Assembly (NCBI RefSeq): GCF_025460765.1
Contig: NZ_JAMWEG010000012.1
Location: forward strand, 62,001 to 126,000
Length of the DNA stretch: 64,000 nucleotides
Source of the DNA: Micromonospora sp. MA102
Lineage (GTDB): Bacteria > Actinomycetota > Actinomycetes > Mycobacteriales > Micromonosporaceae
Direction: 5' to 3'
Part shown: piece by piece, positions 1 through 8,406 of the stretch
How positions within the stretch are numbered: position 1 is the first letter of the stretch
Layout of the letters: every line of letters starts with the position of its first letter
Notes under the pieces: model-generated
What the model was told of the DNA's origin: nothing
What the model saw: only the letters and a program-made list of their open reading frames with translations
The model's database searches: none
Program-made: the position numbers and the translations under genes

Positions 1-1
1 G

Positions 2-1930
2 AACTGGTTCAGCAACGACCCGTTCAGCGTGGGCACCGAGACGGCCACGCCGCGCCCCGACCGGAACTACGCGTACCCGTGGACCAACCAGTGGTACGAG
101 CAGAAGTGCAGCCCGGACACCTTCACCTCGCCGCAGGCCAACGACATCGACGCGGCCCGGGCGAACCTGTTCGCGATGCACAACCGGATGCACGACTGGT
201 CGTACCACCTGGGCTTCACCGAGGCGACCTGGAACATGCAGCGGGACAACCTCGGCCTCGGCGGGTCGGCCAACGACCCGGAGCAGGGCAACGCCCAGGC
301 CGGCGGCGTCAGCGGCGGCCCGCCGACCTTCGCCGCCCGCAACAACGCCAACCAGATCACCCCGCCGGACGGCATCGCCCCGACCACCAACATGTACCTG
401 TGGCAGCCGAGCGCCGGCTCGTTCTACCCGCCCTGCGTGGACGGCGACTTCGACATGTCGGTCATCGCCCACGAGTACGGCCACGCGATCAGCGGCCGCA
501 TGATCGCCGGACCGAGCGCCGGGGTGAGCTCACCGCAGGGGATGAGCGAGAGCTGGTCGGACCAGCTCGCCATGGAATACCTCTACGAGCACGGGTACGC
601 GGCGCCGGGCCGGCGCGGCTTCACCATCGGCGAGTACACCACCGGCGACCCGCGGGCCGGCATCCGCAACTACAACATGAGCGACAGCCCGCTCAACTAC
701 AGCGCGATCGACTACGACTTCGTCGGCCTCCAGGTGCACGCCTCCGGTGAGGTCTGGAGCGCCACCAACGTCGACATCCGGGCGGCCATGATGCGCCGCT
801 ACGGCGCCGGGAACGCGGCCCTGCAGAAGTCCTGCGCCACGGGTGCGACGCCGGTGACGGCGTGCCCGGGCAACCGGCGGTGGATCCAGCTCGTCTTCGA
901 CTCGTTCCTGCTCATGGCGGTCAGCCAGGTCAGCATGGTCGACGCCCGGGACGCCATGCTCGCGGCCGACCGGATCCGCTTCGGCGGGGCCAACCAGGAC
1001 CTGCTCTGGAACGCCTTCGCCGGCCGGGGCCTCGGTGAGGCGGCGGCCAGCGCCGGCAACGCCGACGCCGACCCGACGCCCGGCTTCACCTCGCCGCACG
1101 CGAACGAGGCGGTGCTGCGCTTCCGGCCGGTGGACGATGAGGTCGTGCCGGGGGCGCAGCTGTTCGTCGGCCGCTACCAGGCGCGGGCGGTTGCGGTCGC
1201 GGACACCGACGCGGCGACCCCGCTGACCGACGAGGTGCGCCTCGTTCCCGGCACGTACGAGTTCGTCGTCCGGGCGCCGGGCTACGGGCACGTCCGGGTC
1301 GGCCCGGTGACCGTGAAGGCCGGCCAGGTCCGCGACCTGCCGGTCAAGCTGCGCCGCAACCTCGCCTCGACGGCCGCCGGCGCCACTGTCGACGGGGACG
1401 GCATCAACCTGGCGCGGATCGCCGACGACGACGAGGCCACCAACTGGGCCTCGCTGGGCGCACCAGTCGCCGGCCGGCAGGTCACCGTCGACCTGGCCGG
1501 CGGCACCCAGCAGGTGCGCCGGGTGCAGGTCAGCGCCATGCTGCGGCCGCCGGTCGCCGACGACCCGGACGCCGGCACGCAGAGCCGGTTCTCCGCGCTG
1601 CGGCAGTTCCGGGTGCTGGCGTGCGAAGCGAGGAAGGCGGTGAGCTGTGCCGACCCCGCCGACTTCCGGGTGGTTTACACGAGCCCGGCGGACGCCTTCC
1701 CGTCGGTGGCGCCCCGGCCCCGGGCGCCCGAGCTGATCATGCGGTCGTTCGACATCCCGCGGACGAAGGCGACGCACCTGCGCGTCGAGGTGCTGACCAA
1801 CCAGTGCACCGGCGCGCCGGCGTACGCCGGTGAGCAGGACGCCGACCCCCGGGCGGCGACCGACTGCGCCACCGCCAGCCCGCAGGCGCAGAACGTGCGG
1901 ATCGCCGAGTTCCAGGCGTTCGCCCAGTAG
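2..1930 (+). CDS. Secreted M36 (fungalysin-type) metalloprotease, 5' end missing
   Basis: The frame is open to the window edge, so the start, signal peptide and propeptide lie outside; an internal GTG at 29 is probably not the true start. The zinc motif HEYGH is encoded at 470-484 and is followed by a GMSESWSD segment near 539-562 that matches the third zinc-ligand region of fungalysins. After the catalytic part come a short carboxypeptidase-regulatory-like beta domain (about 1120-1350) and a discoidin/F5-8C-like domain (about 1360-1928), which probably binds carbohydrate or surfaces. The family is exported and degrades protein outside the cell. It stands alone and is followed by a strong hairpin. 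Family assignment is firm; substrate is unknown. Confidence 0.9.
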   Translation, partial: NWFSNDPFSVGTETATPRPDRNYAYPWTNQWYEQKCSPDTFTSPQANDIDAARANLFAMHNRMHDWSYHLGFTEATWNMQRDNLGLGGSANDPEQGNAQAGGVSGGPPTFAARNNANQITPPDGIAPTTNMYLWQPSAGSFYPPCVDGDFDMSVIAHEYGHAISGRMIAGPSAGVSSPQGMSESWSDQLAMEYLYEHGYAAPGRRGFTIGEYTTGDPRAGIRNYNMSDSPLNYSAIDYDFVGLQVHASGEVWSATNVDIRAAMMRRYGAGNAALQKSCATGATPVTACPGNRRWIQLVFDSFLLMAVSQVSMVDARDAMLAADRIRFGGANQDLLWNAFAGRGLGEAAASAGNADADPTPGFTSPHANEAVLRFRPVDDEVVPGAQLFVGRYQARAVAVADTDAATPLTDEVRLVPGTYEFVVRAPGYGHVRVGPVTVKAGQVRDLPVKLRRNLASTAAGATVDGDGINLARIADDDEATNWASLGAPVAGRQVTVDLAGGTQQVRRVQVSAMLRPPVADDPDAGTQSRFSALRQFRVLACEARKAVSCADPADFRVVYTSPADAFPSVAPRPRAPELIMRSFDIPRTKATHLRVEVLTNQCTGAPAYAGEQDADPRAATDCATASPQAQNVRIAEFQAFAQ

Positions 1931-1937
1931 GTGAGGC

Positions 1938-1968
1938 GGGTGCGGGCGGGTCGCGCCCGCCCGCACCC
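1938..1968 (+). terminator. Intrinsic-type hairpin after the M36 protease
   Basis: Perfect 13-base inverted repeat (GGGTGCGGGCGGG, loop TCGCG, then its complement) beginning 8 bases after the protease stop codon. There is no T-tract, as is usual in very GC-rich actinobacteria. Confidence 0.75.
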
Positions 1969-2145
1969 CTTGCCATGCATCGTCAGTCATCACTACATTG
2001 ACCGGCGGGCGCCGCCGTACGGCGGCTGAACGTCCCGCCCGAGCCGGGCAGGTCCGGTACGCGCCGCCGCGCGCGTCGGCACGCGAGGTCCCCGCAGCTT
2101 CCGCACCGCCGGTCGATCGGCCGGCGGTCCGCCGAGAGGACCCCG

Positions 2146-3369
2146 ATGAGGATCTCCCACGCCCGCCTGGCCCCGGTCGTGGCGGCCGTCACCACCCTGG
2201 CCGCCGCCGTCGTCATCCCGCTGGTGGCCGGCCCGGCCGCCGCCGCGCAGGGTTGCCAGGTCGACTACCGCCCCACCGTGTGGCCGGGCGGGTTCACCGC
2301 CACCGTCCGCGTCAGCCCCGGCGACACCGCCCTGAACGGCTGGACGGTCAGCTGGACCTACCCCGGCGATCAACGGATCACCGGCGCCTGGAACGCCGTG
2401 GTCAGCCAGTCCGGCGCCACCGTCACCGCCCGCAACGCCACCTGGAACGGCAGCGTGCCGGCCGGTGGCGCCACCGAGTTCGGTGTCCAGGGCACGGTCG
2501 GTCCGGCCGCTCCGGCGCCGACCGCCTTCGCGCTCAACGGCGTGCCCTGCAACGGCGCGCCGCCCGGCCCGACCACCGCGCCGCCCTCGCCGACCAGCTC
2601 GCCGACGATGTCGCCGAGCCCGACACCGACCAGCTCCCCGAGTCCGACGGCCTCGCCGAGCCCGACCGGACCCCCGCCGGCCGGCTGCGCCGGCGCGGCG
2701 GTCTGCGACGGCTTCGAGAACCAGACCGGGTCCACGCCCTCGGGCGACTGGACCGTCGTGCATCCGGACTGCGCCGGCACCGGCGCCGCCACCGTGGACG
2801 CCGCCACCGCCCACGGCGGGAGCCGGTCCGTCCGAATCGACGGCGGGGGCGGCTACTGCAACCACGTCTTCGTCCGGGCCAACCGCGATCTGTCCGGGGT
2901 GGGGACGGTCCGCTACGGCCGGCTCTGGGTCCGGCACACCACCGCGCTCCCCGCCGACCACGTCACGTTCCTGGCCATGGCCGACGCCGCCGACGGCAAC
3001 CGTGACCTGCGGATGGGCGGGCAGAACGGGGCGCTGCAGTGGAACCGGGCCTCCGACGACGCGACCCTGCCCGAGCAGAGCCCGGCCGGGGTGGCCCTGA
3101 GCGTGCCGCTGCCCACCGGCCGCTGGTCCTGCGTGGAGTTCCTGGTGGACGGGAGCGCCGGGGTGTTGCGCACCTGGCTCGACGGTGTGGCGGTCGCCGG
3201 GCTGACCGCCGACGGCGTACCGACCCACGACGTCGACGGGCAGTGGTACGGCCGTACCTGGCATCCGCAGCTCACCGACCTCAAGCTCGGCTGGGAGAGC
3301 TACGGCGGCGCGGCCGACACCCTCTGGTTCGACGACGTGGCGCTGGGCGCCACCCGGATCGGCTGCTGA
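2146..3369 (+). CDS. Secreted CBM2 protein with a Cip1-like C-terminal domain
   Basis: 407 residues. An N-terminal signal peptide ends near AAAAQG (about residue 36). Residues about 37-137 look like a family 2 cellulose-binding module (CQVDY start, WTVSW, ATWNG, C-terminal Cys). Residues about 140-177 are a Pro/Ser/Thr linker. Residues about 180-407 form a second domain starting CDGFENQ and ending in a WFDDVALG motif. This second domain resembles the fungal Cip1 / polysaccharide-lyase-like jelly-roll family found in some actinobacteria. It probably acts on plant cell wall outside the cell. The ATG has a GAGAGGA site just upstream. The CBM2 call is good; the Cip1 call is from memory of the fold pattern and less sure. 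Confidence 0.75.
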   Translation: MRISHARLAPVVAAVTTLAAAVVIPLVAGPAAAAQGCQVDYRPTVWPGGFTATVRVSPGDTALNGWTVSWTYPGDQRITGAWNAVVSQSGATVTARNATWNGSVPAGGATEFGVQGTVGPAAPAPTAFALNGVPCNGAPPGPTTAPPSPTSSPTMSPSPTPTSSPSPTASPSPTGPPPAGCAGAAVCDGFENQTGSTPSGDWTVVHPDCAGTGAATVDAATAHGGSRSVRIDGGGGYCNHVFVRANRDLSGVGTVRYGRLWVRHTTALPADHVTFLAMADAADGNRDLRMGGQNGALQWNRASDDATLPEQSPAGVALSVPLPTGRWSCVEFLVDGSAGVLRTWLDGVAVAGLTADGVPTHDVDGQWYGRTWHPQLTDLKLGWESYGGAADTLWFDDVALGATRIGC

Positions 3370-3376
3370 CCGGCCC

Positions 3377-3406
3377 GGCCGGGCGGTCCCGAGGGGCCGC
3401 CCGGCC
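3377..3406 (+). terminator. Hairpin after the CBM2 protein
   Basis: Perfect 10-base arms GGCCGGGCGG / CCGCCCGGCC around TCCCGAGGGG, whose ends can pair further. It starts 8 bases after the stop codon. Confidence 0.7.
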
Positions 3407-3547
3407 ACGGTCGATCATCGAGCGTTCACCCGGCATTCGCGGCACGGTCGCCGCGCGGGACTGTACGCCGGAGAGGATCACCGCCAGACTGGGCGCGATC
3501 GGACAACGACACCGGTCGATATCGTCGCCCAGTTCAGGGAGGATCCC

Positions 3548-4000
3548 TTGACCACTCTCGCGACCCCGTTCCGCGCCACCCGCGCCCGCGTACGCCGGGC
3601 TCTCGGCGCGGGCGCCCTGCTCACCGCCCTGGTTGCCGCCGCGCTCGTCGGCCCACCGGCCGCCTCCACCCGGCTCGCCGAGCCGGCACAGGCCGCCGTG
3701 TACAGCTCGTGCACGATGACCCGCTGCGCGGACGCCCGCACGGCGCGCTCGGGCTGGTCCGCGAAGGGCTTCCCGACCAGCCGCGGCTGGTACTCCTGGA
3801 GCGGCGGGCTGTGCAACTTCGCCGGCGGCCGGTTCTACAACTACGAGGGTCAGTTGCCCACCAACGCCACCTACTACGAGTACGACGTCTACCCGCGCGC
3901 CTGCAATGCCGCGCGGGACGCGTACCGGATCGTGGTCAACAAGAGCACCGGGGCGACCTGGTTCTCGCCCGACCACTACGCCAATTTCTACCGGCTCTGA
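3548..4000 (+). CDS. Secreted guanyl-preferring ribonuclease (barnase / RNase Sa family)
   Basis: 150 residues from a TTG start that is preceded by GGAGG at good distance. A long signal peptide (TM-like residues 18-38, cleavage near AQA-AV, about residue 50) is followed by a mature domain of about 100 residues, the size of RNase Sa. The family catalytic triad is visible: Glu111 in YYEYDV, Arg127 in AYRIVV, and His143 in SPDHYANF. The FYNYEGQLP segment (91-104) matches the conserved substrate-binding strand. The four mature cysteines are C55, C60, C89 and C119. The enzyme should be exported and cleave RNA outside the cell. The next gene encodes a barstar-type inhibitor, supporting the assignment. 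Confidence 0.9.
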   Translation: MTTLATPFRATRARVRRALGAGALLTALVAAALVGPPAASTRLAEPAQAAVYSSCTMTRCADARTARSGWSAKGFPTSRGWYSWSGGLCNFAGGRFYNYEGQLPTNATYYEYDVYPRACNAARDAYRIVVNKSTGATWFSPDHYANFYRL

Positions 4001-4061
4001 GCGGTGTCGGGGCGGGTCGGGCCGGCGGGCCCGGCCCGCGTCGACCGGGAGGGATGGATCG

Positions 4062-4493
4062 ATGGGCGCAGCGTCCCCGCAGCCGCCGGCGTGGCTCGCG
4101 TTCGACGCCGGGGCGGAGGCCGAGCCGGCCGGGGTGGCCCTGACCGGAGCGGACGCCCGCACCCGGGCGGGCCTGCACGAGGCGCTGGCCGCGGCCCTGC
4201 CCCTGCCCGCCTGGTCCGGGCGCAACTGGGACGCGCTCGCCGACGCGCTGGCCGACCGGCTCGACGCCGGCCCGCTGACCCTCGTCGTGCGGGACGCCGC
4301 GGGCCTGCTCGCCGACGAGCCGCCGGCCCAGCTCGGCACCCTCCTCGACGTGCTCGGCGGGGTGGCGGCCGGCGGCCACCACTCGCTGTGCGTCGTGCTG
4401 CGCGACCACCCGGACCGGCTGGCCGCCCTGCGGACCCGCATCGCCGCCGCCCTGGGCGGCCGGGTCGGCGCCCCACCACCGGACGCCGGCTGA
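4062..4493 (+). CDS. Barstar-family ribonuclease inhibitor
   Basis: 143 residues. The ATG at 4062 is chosen because GGGAGGG lies about 8 bases upstream and the barstar fold begins soon after. The middle contains the barstar signature ALPLPAWSGRNWDALADAL, which matches the barnase-binding helix region (usually F/Y-x-NWDAL). It would act in the cytoplasm, binding and blocking the RNase encoded immediately upstream and protecting the producer before secretion. It lies 61 bases after the RNase gene on the same strand, so both are probably co-transcribed. Family identification is firm; pairing with the neighbour is inference from position. Confidence 0.88.
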   Translation: MGAASPQPPAWLAFDAGAEAEPAGVALTGADARTRAGLHEALAAALPLPAWSGRNWDALADALADRLDAGPLTLVVRDAAGLLADEPPAQLGTLLDVLGGVAAGGHHSLCVVLRDHPDRLAALRTRIAAALGGRVGAPPPDAG

Positions 4494-4504
4494 CCGGACG
4501 CCGG

Positions 4505-4597
4505 CCGACCTAGCGCCAGCCGAGCCGAGCGCGGGCCGACCTAGCGCCGGCCGAACCGAGCGCGGGCCGACCTAGCGCCGGCCGAACCGGACGCCGG
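4505..4597. repeat. 31-base tandem repeat, three copies
   Basis: Three direct copies start at 4505, 4536 and 4567 with an exact 31-base period (core CCGACCTAGCGCC). They lie between barstar and the convergent HD gene. Copies two and three are identical except near the end; copy one differs at a few positions. No ORF is served by it. Confidence 0.85.
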
Positions 4598-4615
4598 CTG
4601 AGTGGGCGCCGCCGG

Positions 4616-5341
4616 TCAGTTCGGCTGGTCGAGGATCGCGCTGAACCGCTCCTCGGCCAGGTCGAGCTGGGCGAAGATGTGCCGCTTCACCGGTGCCGAC
4701 AGCGGCGTGTCGGGCCGGGCGATGAGGTCACGGAAGACCGGCACCAGCGGCCGGTACTTGGCCGCCGAGCGGGCCACCTTCGGGCCGACCGTGTGGATCA
4801 CGCCCACCCCGTTGTCGGTGAAGTCCGACACCTTGATCACCCGGGCCCAGGGCTCCCGGTCGAGGCTCGCCGCCACGTGCTCCCGGTACTGGACGTGGGG
4901 GTCGCGCCCCGGGTCGTACACCGGGTTGGTGACCGCGCCGACCAGCCGGGCGACGCGCGGGCCGAACCGCGCGGCCAGCGCGGCCAGCGCGGCCGGCGTG
5001 GGGTCGACGGCCGTGGTCGCGTCGGGGCCGGCCAGCTCCGCCGGGTGGTCCTCCACGGCGTCGTGCAGCAGGCCCGCCACGATCACGTCCACGTCCCGCA
5101 CCTGGTAGTGGTGCATCATCCGGATCGCCACCCGGAGCAGGTGGTTCAGGTACGGCTCGCGCACCCGCCGGTCCTCCCGGTGCAGCTCGGCAGCGAGGTC
5201 GAGGGCGGCGGTGAGCCGCTCCCGGGCGGGCTCGTCGAACGCCTCGACCTCCAGCCGGAAGCGGGCCAGCAGGCCCGGCTCGCCGTGGATCTCGGTGATC
5301 GCGTGCATCGGCATGGTCGCCAGGTACGCCGGGAACTCCAT
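4616..5341 (-). CDS. HD-domain phosphohydrolase (RelA/SpoT-hydrolase-like)
   Basis: 241 residues. An HD domain spans roughly residues 40-190: a first His in YLNHLLRVA, the HD pair in LLHDAVEDH, and a distal Asp in VIKVSDFTDN. This order (H...HD...D) is that of metal-dependent phosphohydrolases and resembles the (p)ppGpp hydrolase half of RelA/SpoT and small SpoT/Mesh1-like proteins. There is no synthetase or TGS domain. It is cytoplasmic. It runs leftward toward the RNase/barstar pair and ends among the 31-base repeats. The true substrate cannot be told from sequence. Confidence 0.75.
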   Translation of the reverse strand: MEFPAYLATMPMHAITEIHGEPGLLARFRLEVEAFDEPARERLTAALDLAAELHREDRRVREPYLNHLLRVAIRMMHHYQVRDVDVIVAGLLHDAVEDHPAELAGPDATTAVDPTPAALAALAARFGPRVARLVGAVTNPVYDPGRDPHVQYREHVAASLDREPWARVIKVSDFTDNGVGVIHTVGPKVARSAAKYRPLVPVFRDLIARPDTPLSAPVKRHIFAQLDLAEERFSAILDQPN

Positions 5342-5405
5342 GCGTCCCTTATAGCTGATCTTCGCCAGGAAGGGTCACCCCGGTCGGCCTCCCGACGGTG
5401 ACCGG

Positions 5406-5849
5406 TCAGCTGCCGGTGAGGCGCTTGACCAGGCGGACCGTGGTGCCCTCCGGGGTGCCGGCGATGCTCGCCTCGTCCATCACCCGGCTCATGATCAGCT
5501 GCCCCCGGCCCCGGTCGGCGCCGTTCCCGCCGGCGTCCGCCCGCCAGCCGCCGCGATCGCGTACCTCGATCACCAGGTGGTCGTCGCGCAGCTCGGCGCG
5601 GAGCGTGGTGATCCCCTCGGGGGCGAAGCGGTAGCCGTGCTCGATGGCGTTCGCGCACGCCTCGCCGGTGGCCATGAGCACCGTCTCGACGTCGAGTTCG
5701 CCGACCCCGTGGGCGCGTAACCAGCCGCGCAGCCGTTCCCGGGTGGGGGCGAGCCGACCCGGGTCGGCGGGCAGGTCGGCGGTGAACACCGGCGCCGTCC
5801 CGGCCGGGTCGTCGCCCGGCACCAGCCCGGCGGCAGTCCCACCCTCCAC
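5406..5849 (-). CDS. RsbW-like anti-sigma / serine kinase (HATPase_c_2)
   Basis: 147 residues from a GTG start. It carries the GHKL ATPase boxes: N-box GEACANAIEHGY, G1 region EVRDRGGW, and G2 region GRGQLIM. It is a stand-alone ATPase without sensor or receiver domains, as in RsbW/SpoIIAB-type anti-sigma factors and the many regulatory kinase domains of actinobacteria. No sigma factor, antagonist (STAS) or PP2C gene adjoins it, so its partner is unknown. The first 25 residues are acidic and variable; the real start could be slightly downstream. Confidence 0.8.
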   Translation of the reverse strand: MEGGTAAGLVPGDDPAGTAPVFTADLPADPGRLAPTRERLRGWLRAHGVGELDVETVLMATGEACANAIEHGYRFAPEGITTLRAELRDDHLVIEVRDRGGWRADAGGNGADRGRGQLIMSRVMDEASIAGTPEGTTVRLVKRLTGS

Positions 5850-5973
5850 GTCCGGCCCCCCGTCCCGCGCACCCTCCGGGCCTGGGCGCTCGTCGTCACC
5901 GTCCCGTCCTGTCGGTCATTGTCCCCGGTAGGGGCCGACGCTATTCCTCGACCCGGCCGTTGGTTCCGACCGG

Positions 5974-6660
5974 ATGTCCGATCCCCCCGCGCGGGCACGC
6001 CGGCGGTGGGTCGCGGGTCACAATCGGCGGGTGGACCGGGTGCTGGACGTGCTGGTGGCGCTGCCGCCCGCGCTCGTGCTGGCCCTGGTGTTCCTGCTGC
6101 CGGCGCTGGAGGCGTCGACCTTCCTCGGGCTGGTCGTGCCGGGGGAGATCGCCGTGCTGGTCGGCGGGGTGCTCGCCCACGAGGGGCGGCTGCCGCTCTG
6201 GGCGGTGATCCTCGCGGCGGTCGCCGGTGCGGCCGTCGGCGACCAGGTGGGCTACCTCGTGGGCCGCCGGTACGGGCGGCGGCTGCTGGCCCGGGTGCCG
6301 CAGCGGTTCGTCCGCTCGGGGGAGCTGTCGCGGGCGCTGGCGCTGGTCCGCCGCCGGGGCGCCGCCGCGGTGGTGCTCGGCCGGTGGGCGGCGGCGCTGC
6401 GCGCCCTGGTGCCCGGGCTGGCCGGGATGAGCGGCATCCCGCACCGCGCGTTCACCGTGGCGAACCTGACCGGCGGCGCGCTGTGGGCGGTGGCCGTGGC
6501 GCTGCTCGGCTACCTGGCCGGTGCGTCGTTCCGGCTGTTGGAGCGGCGGCTCGGCTGGGGCGGCGAGGCGTTGCTCGCCCTGGTGGTGCTGGTGGTGGCG
6601 GTGCGGCTGGTCCGGGCCCGGCGGGCCGCCCGTCGCGAACGGGACGCCGTGCCCCGCTGA
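5974..6660 (+). CDS. DedA-family membrane protein
   Basis: 228 residues. Hydrophobic segments at about 28-45, 48-66, 73-90, 150-180 and 190-208 flank a DedA-like motif set: ALEASTFLGLVVPGEIAVLVGG, then GDQVGYLVGRRYGRR and a GRWAAALRALVPGLAGMSG re-entrant segment. DedA proteins are inner-membrane proteins implicated in lipid (undecaprenyl phosphate or phospholipid) flipping and proton-dependent envelope homeostasis. The ATG at 5974 gives a basic 19-residue leader; a GTG at 6031 is a plausible alternative start. It is transcribed divergently from the RsbW-like gene. Confidence 0.85.
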   Translation: MSDPPARARRRWVAGHNRRVDRVLDVLVALPPALVLALVFLLPALEASTFLGLVVPGEIAVLVGGVLAHEGRLPLWAVILAAVAGAAVGDQVGYLVGRRYGRRLLARVPQRFVRSGELSRALALVRRRGAAAVVLGRWAAALRALVPGLAGMSGIPHRAFTVANLTGGALWAVAVALLGYLAGASFRLLERRLGWGGEALLALVVLVVAVRLVRARRAARRERDAVPR

Positions 6661-6667
6661 CCGCCGG

Positions 6668-6707
6668 CCGGGCCGGCGCCCCCAACGAGGAGGAAGCGCC
6701 GGCCCGG
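6668..6707. terminator. Bidirectional hairpin between convergent genes
   Basis: Perfect 12-base arms CCGGGCCGGCGC / GCGCCGGCCCGG with a 16-base loop, centred between the DedA stop (6660) and the pectate lyase stop (6724), which converge here. Confidence 0.75.
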
Positions 6708-6723
6708 TGCGGGTGGTGGGGGG

Positions 6724-8334
6724 TCAGCCGCTGATCTTCCCGGTGCCGGCCCCCGCGGTCACGGTGGCCTTCACCGTGCTCGCCGCGTCGAGCGTGTACG
6801 CGTACGGGATCGGGGCCACGCTGCCGGCGGTCTGCGGCGCTCCCGAGTTGACGTAGAGGTTGTTCCGCTCGACCAGGTTGCCGACCGGCGAGGAGCCCTC
6901 GCCGACGTGCGTCGGGTCGGTCGTGTTCTCGAACGAGTTCCCCTCGACCAGCACCCCGGCCCCGCAGGTGGTGGCGATGCCGTAGCTGTAGGACGGGTTG
7001 GCCGTGGTCACGTAGTAGTTGTTGAACACGTGCACCGGGTTGCCGAAGCGGACCCGCGGGTTGCGCTGGAAGCAGTTGCTGAACGCGTTGTGGTGGTAGG
7101 TCACCTTCAGCTTGCCGGTGTCCTCGCCGGCGTTGCTGTCGCTGTGCCCGACCAGCGAGCACTTCACGTGATCGTGCAGCCGGTTCCAGGAGACGGTGAC
7201 GAAGTTCGACCCGTGGGTGACGTCGAGCAGCCCGTCGTAGTAGTCGGTGCCGCTGGTGGTGTCGCTGGACAGGTCGTTGTGGTCGATCCAGACGTTCGTG
7301 GAGTTGTCCAGGTGGATGGCGTCGCCGTTGCCGACGCCGGCGCGTACCTTGGCGATCTTGAGGTTGCGGACGACGATGTTGCGGGCGTCGCGCAGGTTGA
7401 GGCCGCAGCCGGTCAGCCCGGAGGTCGCGCCGACCCCGATGACGGTCTTGTTCGAGCCGACCCGGATCTCGGTCGAGCAGGTGAAGGTCCCGTTCACCCG
7501 GACGGTGGTCGCCGCGTCGCCCTCGACCGCGTCGGCCAGGGCCGCCGCGTCGCTCACGGTCACCGTGCCGCCGCCGGCCCCGCCGGTGGTGCCGCCGTTC
7601 TGCGTGGCCCAGCCGACCAGCCCGGTGGTGGGCGGCGGGTTGGTGGGCGGCGGCGAGGTGGTCGGCGACGCCGTGGGGGAGGAGGAGGTCGGCGGCGTGG
7701 TCGGGGTGCCGCCGGCGCCGTCCACCGTGACGTCGTCGAAGACCGCGCTGCCGTACGCGGTGACCAGCGCGATCCGGCCCGCCGCGTACGCCGTGTCGGT
7801 GCCGGCGGCGATCTGGGTGCCGTTGACGAAGCCCCTGATGGTGCTGCCGCTGGCCTCGATCCGCAGGGTGTACCAGGTGCCGGTGGCGACGGTCAGCGCG
7901 GCCGACCCGAGCACGGAGATCTGGCTGCCGTTGACCATCTGCAGCTCGGCCCGGTTGGCGTTGGTCAGCGCCAGCCGGTACATCTTCGTGGAGCTGGTGG
8001 AGCGGGACGCCAGGCCGACCAGCCGGTTGGCACCGTTGAACGACAGCGGCTTGACCCGGGCCTGCACCCGGTAGTCGGTCCAGCCGGTCTGGCCGGCGAA
8101 GGCGCGGGCCAGCTCGCTGGCGGTGTTGCCCTGCCGGTACGCGGGCGAGCCGTCGGTGACGACCGACCAGTCGCCGCCGGACTTGGACCAGCCGTCGGCG
8201 GTGCCGTCGTCGAAGGTGTCGCCGAACAGGGTGGCCGCCGCGGCGTTGCCGGTCATGCCGACGGCGAGCAGCAGGGCGGTGAGGGCGGCGCCGGCCGCGG
8301 CCAGCGCTCCTCGGTGCTGGTGTCGGAGTCGCAC
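6724..8334 (-). CDS. Secreted pectate lyase, PL1 family, with N-terminal beta-sandwich module
   Basis: 536 residues from a GTG with GGAGGA six bases upstream. Signal peptide to about residue 33 (NAAAA-T). Residues about 34-208 form a LamG/CBM-like beta-sandwich (DTFDDGTADGW ... FDDVTVDG). A Pro/Thr/Ser linker covers about 210-240. The PL1 parallel beta-helix covers about 245-536 and shows the family motifs VWIDHNDL, DGLLDVTHGSNFVTVSWN and RNPRVRFG, with the Ca-binding Asp region and catalytic Arg. It cleaves polygalacturonate by beta-elimination outside the cell and feeds the uronate pathway encoded nearby. It follows a second PL1 gene by 72 bases on the same strand. Confidence 0.93.
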   Translation of the reverse strand: MRLRHQHRGALAAAGAALTALLLAVGMTGNAAAATLFGDTFDDGTADGWSKSGGDWSVVTDGSPAYRQGNTASELARAFAGQTGWTDYRVQARVKPLSFNGANRLVGLASRSTSSTKMYRLALTNANRAELQMVNGSQISVLGSAALTVATGTWYTLRIEASGSTIRGFVNGTQIAAGTDTAYAAGRIALVTAYGSAVFDDVTVDGAGGTPTTPPTSSSPTASPTTSPPPTNPPPTTGLVGWATQNGGTTGGAGGGTVTVSDAAALADAVEGDAATTVRVNGTFTCSTEIRVGSNKTVIGVGATSGLTGCGLNLRDARNIVVRNLKIAKVRAGVGNGDAIHLDNSTNVWIDHNDLSSDTTSGTDYYDGLLDVTHGSNFVTVSWNRLHDHVKCSLVGHSDSNAGEDTGKLKVTYHHNAFSNCFQRNPRVRFGNPVHVFNNYYVTTANPSYSYGIATTCGAGVLVEGNSFENTTDPTHVGEGSSPVGNLVERNNLYVNSGAPQTAGSVAPIPYAYTLDAASTVKATVTAGAGTGKISG

Positions 8335-8406
8335 GGTGCTTCCTCCAGGGTGGGTGGGGGTGGGACGGCCGGGCGCCGCGCGGGGGGACGCACGCGGGCC
8401 CGGGGG

